Part shown: one piece after another, positions 10,577 through 20,664 of the stretch
How the letters are laid out: every line of letters starts with the position of its first letter
Numbering within the stretch: position 1 is the first letter of the stretch
NCBI GenBank assembly: GCA_006386115.1
Contig: VFIW01000014.1
Span: 694,322 to 758,321 of the forward strand
Reading direction: 5' to 3'
Length of the DNA stretch: 64,000 nt
Source: Globisporangium splendens
Lineage: Eukaryota > Oomycota > Peronosporomycetes > Pythiales > Pythiaceae
Made by a program: the position numbers and the translations under genes
Notes under the pieces: model-generated
Seen by the model: the letters and a program-made list of their open reading frames with translations, nothing else
What the model was told of the DNA's origin: nothing
Database searches by the model: none

Positions 10577-12422
10577 ATGCATGCATCGAGCAGCTCGTTG
10601 CTGCACCCGAGCAGCAACAACAATGGCGACCTCACGCAGCTGCAGCGCGAGTACCGCAACATGGAGCTGAACCGGAAGGTGTACGCCGACGAGAGTCACC
10701 AGGTGATGTGGCGGCAGCAAGCCGCGATCGACAAGCTCAAGAAGGACAACGACGAGATGAAGAACGAGCTGAGTCTCGCGACGCGCCACTTCACTGAGAG
10801 CTCGGCGACGCAGCAGCAGGAGCAGCTCACCAAGTTGCACGAGCAAATCGAGTCGTACAACAAAAAGAGCGTGATCGAGACCAAGAAGCTGGACACGCTG
10901 ATGCAGCAGATCCAGATCATGAAGCACAAGGTGCTGCACCAGAAGAAGCACATGGACGGTGTCAACGCGGCCAAGGAGAACCAGCAGATGGTGAGCAAGC
11001 AGATCAGGATCCTGGAAAACCGACTGGACAAGTCGCTGATCAAATTCAACGAGGCGATCGCGCAGAACAAGATTCTGAGGGAAGAGATCGACAACTTGCG
11101 CCGCGAACGCGTTGTCTTCGACACGATCTACCGCAAGCTCGAGAAGGAGCACAACGATAAGAAGAAGCAGATGGCCACGACAATCGAGCTGAGCAACCTC
11201 GCGTACGAGCAGCGCGATGCCGCGCAGTCTGAGTTGCGGAGTCTCCAGGATGCCAACCGCGTCGAGGTCGATGAGCAGCGTCGGCTCGTGAGTGAGCTCA
11301 TGGACAAGCTCGACGAATCGAGGCGACAGCAGGGTGATGACTCGCACCACCTCAAGCGTGGTGGCGGCCATAGCATGATGCACAGCAGCCGCCTGGGTGA
11401 GTTCTCGATGGAAGAGGAGCTCGACATGAAGAAGAAGCTGCAGAAGGGCACGTGGGGCGTCGCGAAGGAGAAAGTGCACATTCAGGTCTCGATCGAGCGG
11501 GTGCAGAATTTCGAGGAAGCTTTCCTCAAGATCAAGGCCGCGACGGGGATCGACGACTTGGAGCAGCTGGTGACGTCGTTTATCAAGAAAGAGGACCAGA
11601 ATTTCTCGCTGTTCAACTACGTGAACGAGCAGTGCAACGAGATCGAGAAACTCGAAGAGTGGATCGCGGAATTGCGCGACGAGGAAAAGAAATACGGCGA
11701 CGACGTGAGTCAGCACAAGCAGTTGCTCAAGGACCTGGAAAGCAAACTGCATGTGACTGAGCAATCGGTCGAGAAATGCAAGACAAAGTGTCAGGAAGCC
11801 CAGAAGATCGTCAACGCCGTGGAAATCAGCATCCAGAGCTTATTCAACAAGACGGGCTGCAGCTCACAGGCCATGATCGAGATGCTTGGGGACTCGGTTG
11901 TCACAGAGGCCAACATGATGAGTACCTCGGCGTGATTGAGCAGAAAACCAATGAGATCCTCCACCAGTACGCCAACGTTGCGCTGCAGCAGCAAAAGGTC
12001 TCGAAGCAGAAACAGGGCGTCGGCGGCGATATCTACGAGCAGGAAGCGCTGTTCATGAGCCACGTTCACACGACAGGAACTGCTGCTACTACCACCGCAG
12101 CGCATTCCAATTCTGGCGCGGTGCTGCAACATCCTGGATTGCAGTCGGTGCTTGGCGTTGGTCCGCTCACGCCCATGGGACAAGAACCGCTCCAGATCAA
12201 CCCGCCCAACCTGGAAGACTACTCGTCCGAAGATGAAGACAGCGGCGACAACGAAGACAACATGCACCCGCTCACGCGCGACGAGCTCAAAGTGCGACGC
12301 TCAAGGGGCTGCGAAGACTCAACCACGGCTCTCACGGTGCAGCAGCGAAAAAAGTCAAGCGAACAACGAATGGCGCCACGTTCCAAGTGCCATCGTCCGT
12401 TTCGAAAGGAGGGAAGAAATAG
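10577..12422 (+). pseudogene. Outer dynein arm docking complex coiled-coil protein (CCDC63/CCDC114-like), frameshifted
   Basis: The first frame (10577-11935) encodes 452 residues of nearly continuous coiled coil with the family's hallmark stretch (FEEAFLKIKAATGI, then LEQLVTSFI, then NEQCNEIEKLEE). CCDC63/CCDC114/ODA1 proteins anchor outer dynein arms to axonemal doublets. The frame stops at TGA 11933-11935 just where the family continues. The expected continuation (EYLGVIEQKTNEILHQYANV) lies in the next frame from base 11920, as if one G is missing from ATGAT[G]GAGTAC. A second one-base shift near 12297 would give a basic tail (TLKGLRRLN onward, ending SKGGKK) stopping at 12420-12422; this second shift is less certain. 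No intron can bridge the first break. Either a decaying gene or two sequencing deletions. Confidence 0.8.
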
Positions 12423-12706
12423 GCACCCAGCAACTTTCGTAAAGCAATCAAAGGAAATTGCGCACTTTGTTTGGTTGCTATACGTTTTCGCTAGGACCTT
12501 CGGTTGGGTTTATTTCGGCAGTTTGGTCTCGTTTCGTAGCTCTTTGGAGGAGCTCTTTCTTGCTACAACTACATTATTTCTTTCGTTTCGTTTCGGCTCA
12601 AGTCGATCAGGAGGATTGGCAGGTTGACTGCAGCAGACAACTCACCTTGCTGCATTCGTCACATCGCTCTAAGTCATTCCAGTCCATCAGTTGTAGAGAC
12701 CGCGTG

Positions 12707-14635
12707 CTAGCCATCCATTTCGCTGTAGAGGTACAATCTAGAGAACGGGATCATTGGGTCGAGATGCACAGCGCAAAACGGACAAATCGCTCGTCCATTT
12801 GGCATGAGCAAGCTCGAATAATGCGACGCGAGTTTGCTGCTGATCGCATGGCCGCACGGGTTCAGCACACACTCTGGAATCGCGTTGCGGTCGGCGGCAG
12901 ATTGCAGCTGTGAGTTCTCCTTGAGCAACAGCTTGACCAGATTGCCCGGGTGGCGGCACAGTGGACACGTCTGGGAGCTCGCGATGCGCGGATCATAGCC
13001 AAAGACGTGGCCGCAAGCCGGAAACACGTGCGGGACTTGGATCGAGTCCACTTGCTCGCCAGGCTCCGGCCGGGTGAAGCGCAGCGTATGCAGTTGCACG
13101 GGACACTGAATGTTGAGTCGCTCCAACTGGTCCACGACCGAAGTGTCTGTGTGACGACCGTAGATCTCACTGGCATCGATAAGTGATCCACGAGATTCAT
13201 TTGTCAATTGTGGCTTGTGGCTCGACTGAAACTGAAGCTGTACACCTCCAAGGTCAATGATGGCGCCGTCCGTCAAGATCGGCGGCACGCCATCGGAGCC
13301 CGCGATGGGCCGATTGAATGAACTGTGGCGCACACTGCTCGCCACAGAGCTGTGAGATGACGGCGTTGAGGAAGCAGCGGACGTCGCCGTACGCGACTCG
13401 ATGGCATACAAATTGCCGTTCACCGACACCTCGAACCACTGCTTATGCTCAGGGAGCCACACGCGCACGCCGTTTTTCGTCACACCGTCGATCGGCACTT
13501 CGCTCGGGTCATGTAGCGGCATTTCGGCATGATCCATGTCTTCTAGCGTAGTGGTCAGGACGTCACGAATAGACAAATGGCTGGTCTGGTTCGACTCTCG
13601 CTCTCCGGTATTCTGTCGAGACACAGAGCGACCACTTCCGGCCGCAAGATGCGCCAAGACACAATTATGGTCGAGTGGCAATTTCTTGAGCCACGACGAG
13701 CACCCCGTGCAGAATTTCAGCGCATGACCAGCCGTAGTCATCTTCTTGGTCCCATCAAAGCCGCCAGCGTAGATGCGGCATTGGTACGGCGGCTCTCTCG
13801 AACACAGGATCCGCGCGGCGAACCGAGAGATTGTGCCCGAGGCGCCTACACGTGGACCGGGGATCACGAAATCGTTTTGACGACACGGCATGCGGCCGAT
13901 CTGGAACATATCCATTGTCGTATCGAGCGTGTACTCCGTGACAGTCGCATGGGCGTCTTTGTCGTTCATGGGCACGCACATCAAGTACGGTCCGCTTCGC
14001 GCTCGCGCAGCGGCATCGTCGTCCTGTACAGCGTCATCGCTCGTGGAGCTACGTGCAGAAGCGTCCACTCCATTGCTATCACTGCTGTTGTTGTTGTTGT
14101 CGGTGCTAGTTTGTAGATCGGTCAATGCGTCTGCCGTTCGCTTGGTCTCCACGGCTTGCATCATGCGCTTCGTCACAGTCTTGAGATCCTTGGTAACTTT
14201 TGCCAAAGAAACAGAAGACGCGCCTTTCCTTTGGCAAAAATAGTGGAAATGGTTCAGCGCCACACCGTTCGCGCGTTTGCGTTTCTGCAAAATGTACTGC
14301 GCGTTCTGGTCGCCAATCGGTTCCCAGAGCTGGCTGAGCGACTTTTTGCTCGACGAGTGCGAACTGTGGTGGTGACTTCCGTTGCTCGACAAGCCGTGGT
14401 GGTGGCTCCCGTTACTGCTGCTCGGTGTCGCATGTGCAGCCGCATTGGTGCCATTGCGAGTGATCGATCCGGGGGGTACGCGACCATTGCTGATCACGGA
14501 GTCGGGGGCTCCGACGTTCGTCACCTCCAAGGCAGCGGCGGCTGACTGTGAGTGCATGTGCTCGCTGCGCGGATGGTGCACCGTCGCGACGCGGTAGCTG
14601 CTGTACCCGAGCACCACGAGGCGTCCGTACTCCAT
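12707..14635 (-). CDS. Pellino-like RING-type E3 ubiquitin ligase
   Basis: Intronless, 642 residues, ATG at 14635. After a low-complexity N-terminus rich in Ser, His and Asn (about 1-100), residues about 210-500 carry the Pellino core, which in animals forms an FHA-like phospho-binding wing: YLMCVPMNDKD, ISRFAARILC.R.PPY.CRIYAGGFD, then DGVTKNGVRVW and WFEVSVNGNLY. The last 90 residues hold the RING-like zinc-binding set: FPACGHVFGY, CPLCRHPG, NPCGHA and CPFCAVHL. Spacing and order match Pellino proteins, which are E3 ligases of IRAK/TLR signalling in animals. The partner in a non-animal is unknown. All Cys/His positions look present, so it is likely active. Convergent with the docking-complex gene. 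Confidence 0.88.
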   Translation of the reverse strand: MEYGRLVVLGYSSYRVATVHHPRSEHMHSQSAAAALEVTNVGAPDSVISNGRVPPGSITRNGTNAAAHATPSSSNGSHHHGLSSNGSHHHSSHSSSKKSLSQLWEPIGDQNAQYILQKRKRANGVALNHFHYFCQRKGASSVSLAKVTKDLKTVTKRMMQAVETKRTADALTDLQTSTDNNNNSSDSNGVDASARSSTSDDAVQDDDAAARARSGPYLMCVPMNDKDAHATVTEYTLDTTMDMFQIGRMPCRQNDFVIPGPRVGASGTISRFAARILCSREPPYQCRIYAGGFDGTKKMTTAGHALKFCTGCSSWLKKLPLDHNCVLAHLAAGSGRSVSRQNTGERESNQTSHLSIRDVLTTTLEDMDHAEMPLHDPSEVPIDGVTKNGVRVWLPEHKQWFEVSVNGNLYAIESRTATSAASSTPSSHSSVASSVRHSSFNRPIAGSDGVPPILTDGAIIDLGGVQLQFQSSHKPQLTNESRGSLIDASEIYGRHTDTSVVDQLERLNIQCPVQLHTLRFTRPEPGEQVDSIQVPHVFPACGHVFGYDPRIASSQTCPLCRHPGNLVKLLLKENSQLQSAADRNAIPECVLNPCGHAISSKLASHYSSLLMPNGRAICPFCAVHLDPMIPFSRLYLYSEMDG

Positions 14636-15221
14636 TTGGGCTTGTTATGTTTTCCTTCTTTCTCTTCCTCGTTCGGTTGTGCGATGGACGAGATGGCGAC
14701 AGCAAAGCGCGCGTGGCGTGCAGTGGAGTGGCGCAGCGACGGGAGTAAATGGGGGCGAGGGGTTGCTTGGTATCTAACGCAGTAAGGCGGACGCAGGGGG
14801 GCAGTGGATGGCCGCAAGACGCACACACACACACACACACGCGGGACGTTCTTTCCTCTGGGCTTGTTCCACGCTCTTTGCGACGGTGCTGCTGTTGTTC
14901 TGCCTTGCTGCTGATTTCTGCGTTAATCCGTGTTCTCTTTGAATTTGTATCGTATGCTTCCTGGCAGAGAAGACCATCCATTAATTTAACGACGCTTGAC
15001 AGTGAGCTGGTCCTTGGTGCCATCATTCTGTCAACAATTAGGAATGATGGCAGCACCAATCATTTCGGGTTGGCATTCGAGCTGCTTACTGTTGGGTGCA
15101 CCGTTGAAATGGGTACACCACTCGCTCACGATCGTACCAGTTTAAGGCTACGCACGCAGGAACAGCGTGACCTTGTATCTAGGCCGTGTGCTGCGAGGTC
15201 GTAAGATACACGCACTGGGAT
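14636..15221. other. Intergenic region with CA microsatellite
   Basis: About 585 bases upstream of the Pellino-like gene and downstream of the channel gene. A (CA)n run covers about 14821-14841. No conserved open frame is seen. Confidence 0.45.
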
Positions 15222-18200
15222 TTATTGTTGGCTGAACTTCTTGCGCGAGAGCACGGTGCCAGCGACCAGTGTTTGCACAGGATCGTCGATCAGAGCCTCA
15301 AAACCTGGGGCTGCATCTTGGAGCTTCTCTATCACGAGCGAGAATTGAAGAAGTGTGTCCTAATGCACAAAAACAAGCCATGAGTATCCACATATGTGGG
15401 CAGCAATGAGTGACGACAGCCGCATCGCTAAGAATTCGCACAGTGCATACCGTGATCGCACTGCATTTCTGCTCAATCGATTGCTCAATGTTGTCTGTTC
15501 TTCGCATGTTACGCGTCGATCCACCCCTTTCACTCACATCTGAGCTCTTGCGTTGCTGCACGATGTCGATACCAATGGAGTTGAAATTGTCGAGGCTGCG
15601 TTGCAAGTTCGTCAATGTGCGCCGCATGGTGACAAACTGGTGAAGAGCCTCAAGATCCTTGTCTGTGAGCCCAAACAACTCGACATTTCGTGCTGACATT
15701 GACTCACTCTTGTCCAATGCACTAGTAGGATTTGCTTTTCGTTTGGACGCCCGCCACGACGAAGATGACCCACCCTATGCAACACGGTCAGGAGATGTTT
15801 GAGTTTCGAAAGCAGCCGTATACACAGAGTCTCAGGTATCAAACTTGTGTCTTGATGATCGACGTACCCTCTTGACGACCATTTTCTCCATGTGCTTTTC
15901 GTACAGCGAGTAAAACTTGCTCCCAACCAGTGAAACTGGCATCGCAGAATAGATCGTCGAGATAATCACGACGCAAATGTAAAACACTTTGCCGATCGAC
16001 GTGCGAGGAACAAGGTCGCCGTACCCTACCGCCGTCAATCTATTCGGCAGCAGTAGCAATCTCATCAATAAGCAACCCACTTTGCTTGTTCTGATCCGCA
16101 TTCTTTGCAAGTAAACAAACTTACGTTGAGTATGCCAGCCAAGTCGAATACTTCATATCGGGCAAGATCACGAACCGCCTGTCTTGAATCAGGACGCGTT
16201 TCCCATCGGGCAAGCCCTGTGAGAGTACAGGCATCAGCACATTTTTGTTCCACCACCAGCACTCCTTCCCGACGAAGCACTCAGTGCCACGCTCGATTTC
16301 GTAAAAGATAGCCCCCGCGATCGTACATCCCGCGATCAAAAAGAAAACCTAAATCATGGAGCGAGTGCCGTCAAGTTTTGTTGCGCGGCAAAGGTCAACA
16401 CCTGAAAGGGCAGCGCGCTTACCGGGATGGTAAGTTGCTTCCATACACTACTGGCTGTACTCGCGAGCACTTTTGTGCCTTTAAAGTGCTAAATACGGAA
16501 AAAGAGAACCAAGACACGAGTTGATGAGTTTCTAGAAAAAACAAAAAGCAAAAACAAAAGAAGTGCATGGACGTACTCGTGTCAATTTCAAGACCCGCGT
16601 TGTCTTTAGAACCCGAATCACGGAAAGCAGCGACGGTGACGTGGCAACAATCGCGCACCTCGGCTCCACACCCTGCACCAGGTACTGAACGACCTGTTCT
16701 CAATCGCCATATCCATCAAGAGAGAGTTAGAAGTCTTTCTAGGCTCAAAAGGCAAAAAAATCTCGACGCACCTCGACAAAGAAGGGAACAACCGCGAGGA
16801 TATCAAGGATAATGTAAAAGTCGCGGATCAGCTGTCCACGGTCTTGAGAAGCCACAAAGCGCAGGACGAGCTCGAGGGTAAATCCTAACCCATACGTCCA
16901 CTCAAAGTAGATCCAATACGGACTCATGTCAACGGTCGTGTCGATTCGGTTGCATTGGCGGCGGTAGCAGATCACATTGACCCCTGCAGCGGCAAAGCTA
17001 TTGGCACATTCGAGCGCCGCGGTGTCCAAGGAGTCGAAATTCAGCCCATTGCCATAGCATGCGGGGTCATCTGACACATCGGCACACGTAAACAGGATCT
17101 GCCGCGAGAAATCTGTGGTACCATTTGCGCTACGGACAAAGCATCCACCGTCTGGTAATTCCCATGCGGCAGCTGCGTGAAATCCAGTGTTAGTGCAACA
17201 ATCGTGAACCACTTGTTTGCATGCCAGGGTCTCAACGCCAGTGGCTGAGAGCTCTGGCAGCGACTCGCAGCAAAAGAGGAGCACACTGAGCAATGTGCCG
17301 CTGACCATGAAGATATTAACCGCGGACGCGAGCTTGGACGAATCCGGGACTTCCAATGCCAACCACAGTCGCCCTCGGAATGTCTCCGACAGCATATACG
17401 AATTCCTGATTGTTCCACCAGCATCTTTCGACTCTATTCGCTTTTTCCCCATCGCTCGGCGTGCGCGCACGTACATATGCGACAACACGCCTTCCGTGCG
17501 CGCCTCGGTGTTCACCAACTCATTTTTCTTTTTGTGCGACACGAACGTTTGCAAGAGGCTACATGATTCCCCATGCGTCACGAGCAAGTTTTCGATGGCT
17601 TCCTTGATCTTTGTGAGACGTGAAGATTGGGCAAGCGCTGCTTGCATCGTGCCCTCCTCGTCCTGCTTACTTTTAAACAGCATTTTCTGGATGCTAATCT
17701 GCACAACGCGCCATGCGCTCAGTAGCTTGAAATGCGTGTTCGTCAAGTGGTGCGAGAACGAGTGCATGGTCTGGGTATCAAACGGGCTCAGAGTCTCATC
17801 CCGTTGTCGCTTCTTCCGCTTGTTGTTCCACTGGAAGTTATCATACGTGTTCTCGAAGTTGGTGCCGATAGTGAACACGGGTGAGGCGAAATACATTTGC
17901 CCAAAAAGCATCGCGATGCAGGTAATCATCAGCGAAGCCCAGTTGTTCAACGACGGCACTTGGCTACCGTAGCCCACGGTCGCAATGCTGCCACAGCAAA
18001 AGGACAACAACAAGCAGTCAGAATAAAGCAACCACGCTCGCCCTGTATGGCCAACAAAGCCACGTAACTACGTACGTGACCACGATAAAATATGCCGAAT
18101 TGGAAATACCGGTGAACGCGCACGTGTTGACATTGTAGCATGGCTCGGCGTAGAAAAGCGCAGTCGCAAGCAACATAACCAGCGTAAACAAGAAACACAC

Positions 18201-19733
18201 CGTGATCCCCAGGGGCCGAAGACTCGCACGGATCGACAGGTAGAGAATCCGAGACTGGTCGAAGTGCCGCAAAATATTCCCGAGTCGCGCGGCACGGAGA
18301 AGCCGCAGCAGTACGATCGCGTGTCCCGATCCGGTCATCTTGCTGGCACTGAACTCCACCCCTCCAATTGCCAGCATCAGCTGCACGAACCATGGACAAA
18401 GCGCCAAAAAGTCAATGAGCGTAAACGGATCCGTGAGAATCGCTTTTTGAAACTTCTTCGCGGCGACTCGACCAAACAGCTCAATTGTGAACACGGTACT
18501 GAACACCGCACCCAAGATTTCGTACGTGGTTTCGTCCGGGAGGTATGGTATCCAGGGTCGGAACCTGGGAAGTTCTGTCCTTCGCAGGTTTCGGCAGCCA
18601 TCATCACGACATTCAGCACGATGCAGACAAACATAATCCGATTCAGCAACTTGGCATACGGGGACTCGGTCGGTTTGCCAAAGATCTCATCGATCATAGC
18701 CTGCGTTTTCAAATAAACTGATCGTTGGACCCCGTCGAGCGAAGAAGGCGGACGGTCACTCACTGCTAGTGCCGTAGCGACTTGCACCATTTGTGTCGGC
18801 AATTCAGCGTCATACTTTATTGTGGCAAAACTGTCCTTCTCCTGCGTCGGCTGCTTGTTTGTCTGAAGTTGCGGTTCTTCGTGGTGGTCGTCGGTGCCCA
18901 GATTGCCAACTTCAACACTGTTGTCATCGCCATCTTCAGACGCTACATTGGGGGCTGTATACACGACTGGGTAAACTCGAGGTGAGCTCGTCGCTGAAAG
19001 GATAGTCGGTGTGAGAAGACGCGCGAGGCTGCACGTGTAAGATGGATTGAGGTCTCCAAGGCGTGGAGTTTGCAGTTTCGGTGTAAGCGAGAACGAATCC
19101 AAGTCGTTCGTGGATGAAGCGCAGAGCACGCGCGAAGAATGAATGGTGCCGGTGAGAGCTGCATTTCTTGTTGTCAGAGAGAGAGTTCCAGCTGTCCAGC
19201 TCTCCTAGCAGTTGATGCGCCTTCTTCATCTCGCGACGCGTCGTTGCCTTGGAGTCTGGGTATTTCATCGGAGTCGCTAGTTGAACTTGAGCTTTGGGAG
19301 GACTTTGTTCGCTGACTGGCGGTCGTAGTTCGCCTCCTGATGTACTATCGCTGGTTTGTTGTTGCCCTCCTTGCGCACACGCTTCTAACTGAACGCTCAG
19401 CTCGGAACGCATCCGGGAAAAACTGGGTGTTGACGCTGGGCTGGAGACTGGCACAGTCTTCTGCTTGGCGTCTTCATGCACCGCACTAGGTAATACATTG
19501 TTCTCCTTGAAGCTTCGAATGCGTCGTGGGTCCTTCCCAACTGGATGCATGGATTGCGCCTCGCGGGGAGAAGAAAAACTTGGCACCCGTTGCTGTAGCA
19601 GAGGTGGCAAAATGCGCCTCTGGCTAGTAGACGATGGAAGACGCGCACTGGGTGCACAGACAGATATTGGTAGGTTTCGCCTACCACACGATGGAAGCCT
19701 TGATTCGTGGTCACAGGACACGGTCTTGTCCAT
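15222..19733 (-). CDS. Tandem two-domain (12-TM) voltage-gated K+ channel with two apparent frameshifts
   Basis: Exons (complement): 18076-19733, 16772-17987, 16577-16693, 16423-16488, 16125-16348, 15868-16039, 15538-15774, 15222-15359; every junction is GT-AG and phase-consistent, giving roughly 1270 residues. Domain I has S1 (RIMFVCIVLNVVMMAAE), S4 (VLLRLLRAARLGNILR), pore TIATVGYGS and S6. Domain II has S1-S3, S4 (SVIRVLKTTRVLKLTR), a turret with paired Cys, pore TLTAVGYGD and S6. GYG in both pores predicts K+ selectivity; one chain therefore supplies half a channel. Two breaks lie in the first exon. Near 19176-19185 an (AG)5 run is two bases short for one frame. Near 18553 one base is missing in the S1-S2 loop (expected ...DPWIPYLPDE). 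Either the gene is decaying or the assembly has indels. Confidence 0.85.
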
Positions 19734-19770
19734 CAGACGGCGCTCACAGGTACTGTCGACGATCTATAAT

Positions 19771-20137
19771 ATGAATGGTCCACCGGTAGAGGAGAGACTC
19801 GCGCATCAAGTCGCGACCAACGAGAACAATTACGTCGTGGTGAACGAGCCTACGGATGCTTGTAAGGTTTTCTTTCCACAGCGGACAACGAAAAGAACGA
19901 CACTTGCTTGGGAAGGCGCTCAGCTTGTACACTGAGCACATCCGCAGTCGCGAGTGGCTTGACACCCTACTGCGTCGTCGGCTCTGGCTGAGGTCTTGCA
20001 CGCAGGAGTCCCACCGTCAGCAGAGCTTGTCGTCGCTTAAAGCGCTTTCTCTTTCTACTCGCTCAGCGGCTATACCTGCATCACAGTCGCTAAAAAAAAG
20101 CGCACAAATACAAAAGTTACTCGAACCGCCCATCTAA
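19771..20137 (+). pseudogene. Possible gene relic head-to-head with the channel
   Basis: An ATG at 19771 opens a coding-like stretch (MNGPPVEERLAHQVATNENN ... VVNEPTDACKVFF). After about 19877 the frame runs out, but a neighbouring frame one base away continues in similar style (HSGQRKERHLLGKALSLYTE ... WLDTLLRRRLWL) to a stop at 20137. Together they would make a protein of about 120 residues with one base surplus. It starts only 38 bases from the channel's ATG on the other strand. I do not recognise a family; it may be a non-coding leader that happens to be open. Confidence 0.25.
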
Positions 20138-20664
20138 TTTTACACTCGCGCACCAGCCTCATGCAAATGAAATGACACCACTGCAGCACCAGCAACCTCT
20201 GCGTGCGGGGAAACGGACGAGAGAGCCAAACGTACAGACACAAACGCACGTACACACATGTCCGCCTCACACACCACGCACCATCAGCGCCACCACAGCA
20301 TGCGCGGGCCAGGCATCCACTGTCCCCTTGTGTTTCCTTGTGTGCCATGGCCGCATTGTTGGATTGTTGGATTGTTGGCGCGCTTCAAGTGCAACTTGGG
20401 TCCACTAAGTTCGCATTGAAGGTGCATCATGTGTACTTTACAAAATGCATGTGTGCATTCAAGGTGTACACGATGCGCACTTTGGAGCCCAATGCAAAGC
20501 AGGTTTTAAGGTTTTTATATCCCCGTCCATGAGGTTTTTCGGCATGACTGGTTGGTTGGAAGCGTCGTTTCGACACCTTTGGTTGCAGTGGCTCTGCGCA
20601 CATTATTCCGCGAGCACTTTCGGCTATTGGCGACCTGCAATCCGCGTCCACGACCTCGCTGACC
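20138..20664. promoter_or_regulatory. Upstream region of the RNA polymerase I subunit gene
   Basis: About 525 bases. It contains a short direct repeat TTGGATTGTTGG... at about 20352-20370 and a CACACA-rich patch. No other gene is seen. The ATG at 20665 sits in a strong ACCATGG context. Confidence 0.4.

Noticed and set aside
10502..11764. 420-residue minus-strand frame opposite the docking-complex gene
   Set aside because: Leu/Val/His-rich antisense of a coiled coil; no independent signal.
11890..11925. Short intron to explain the docking-complex frameshift
   Set aside because: Candidate GT...AG pairs are about 10 bases apart, far below the 60-95 bp seen elsewhere.
18480..18560. 68-bp intron across the S1-S2 loop of the channel
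   Set aside because: A GT-AG pair exists, but splicing it deletes conserved S2 residues and joins in the wrong phase.
19860..19885. 20-bp GTAAGG...CACAG 'intron'
   Set aside because: It has donor- and acceptor-like ends but is too short to be spliced.
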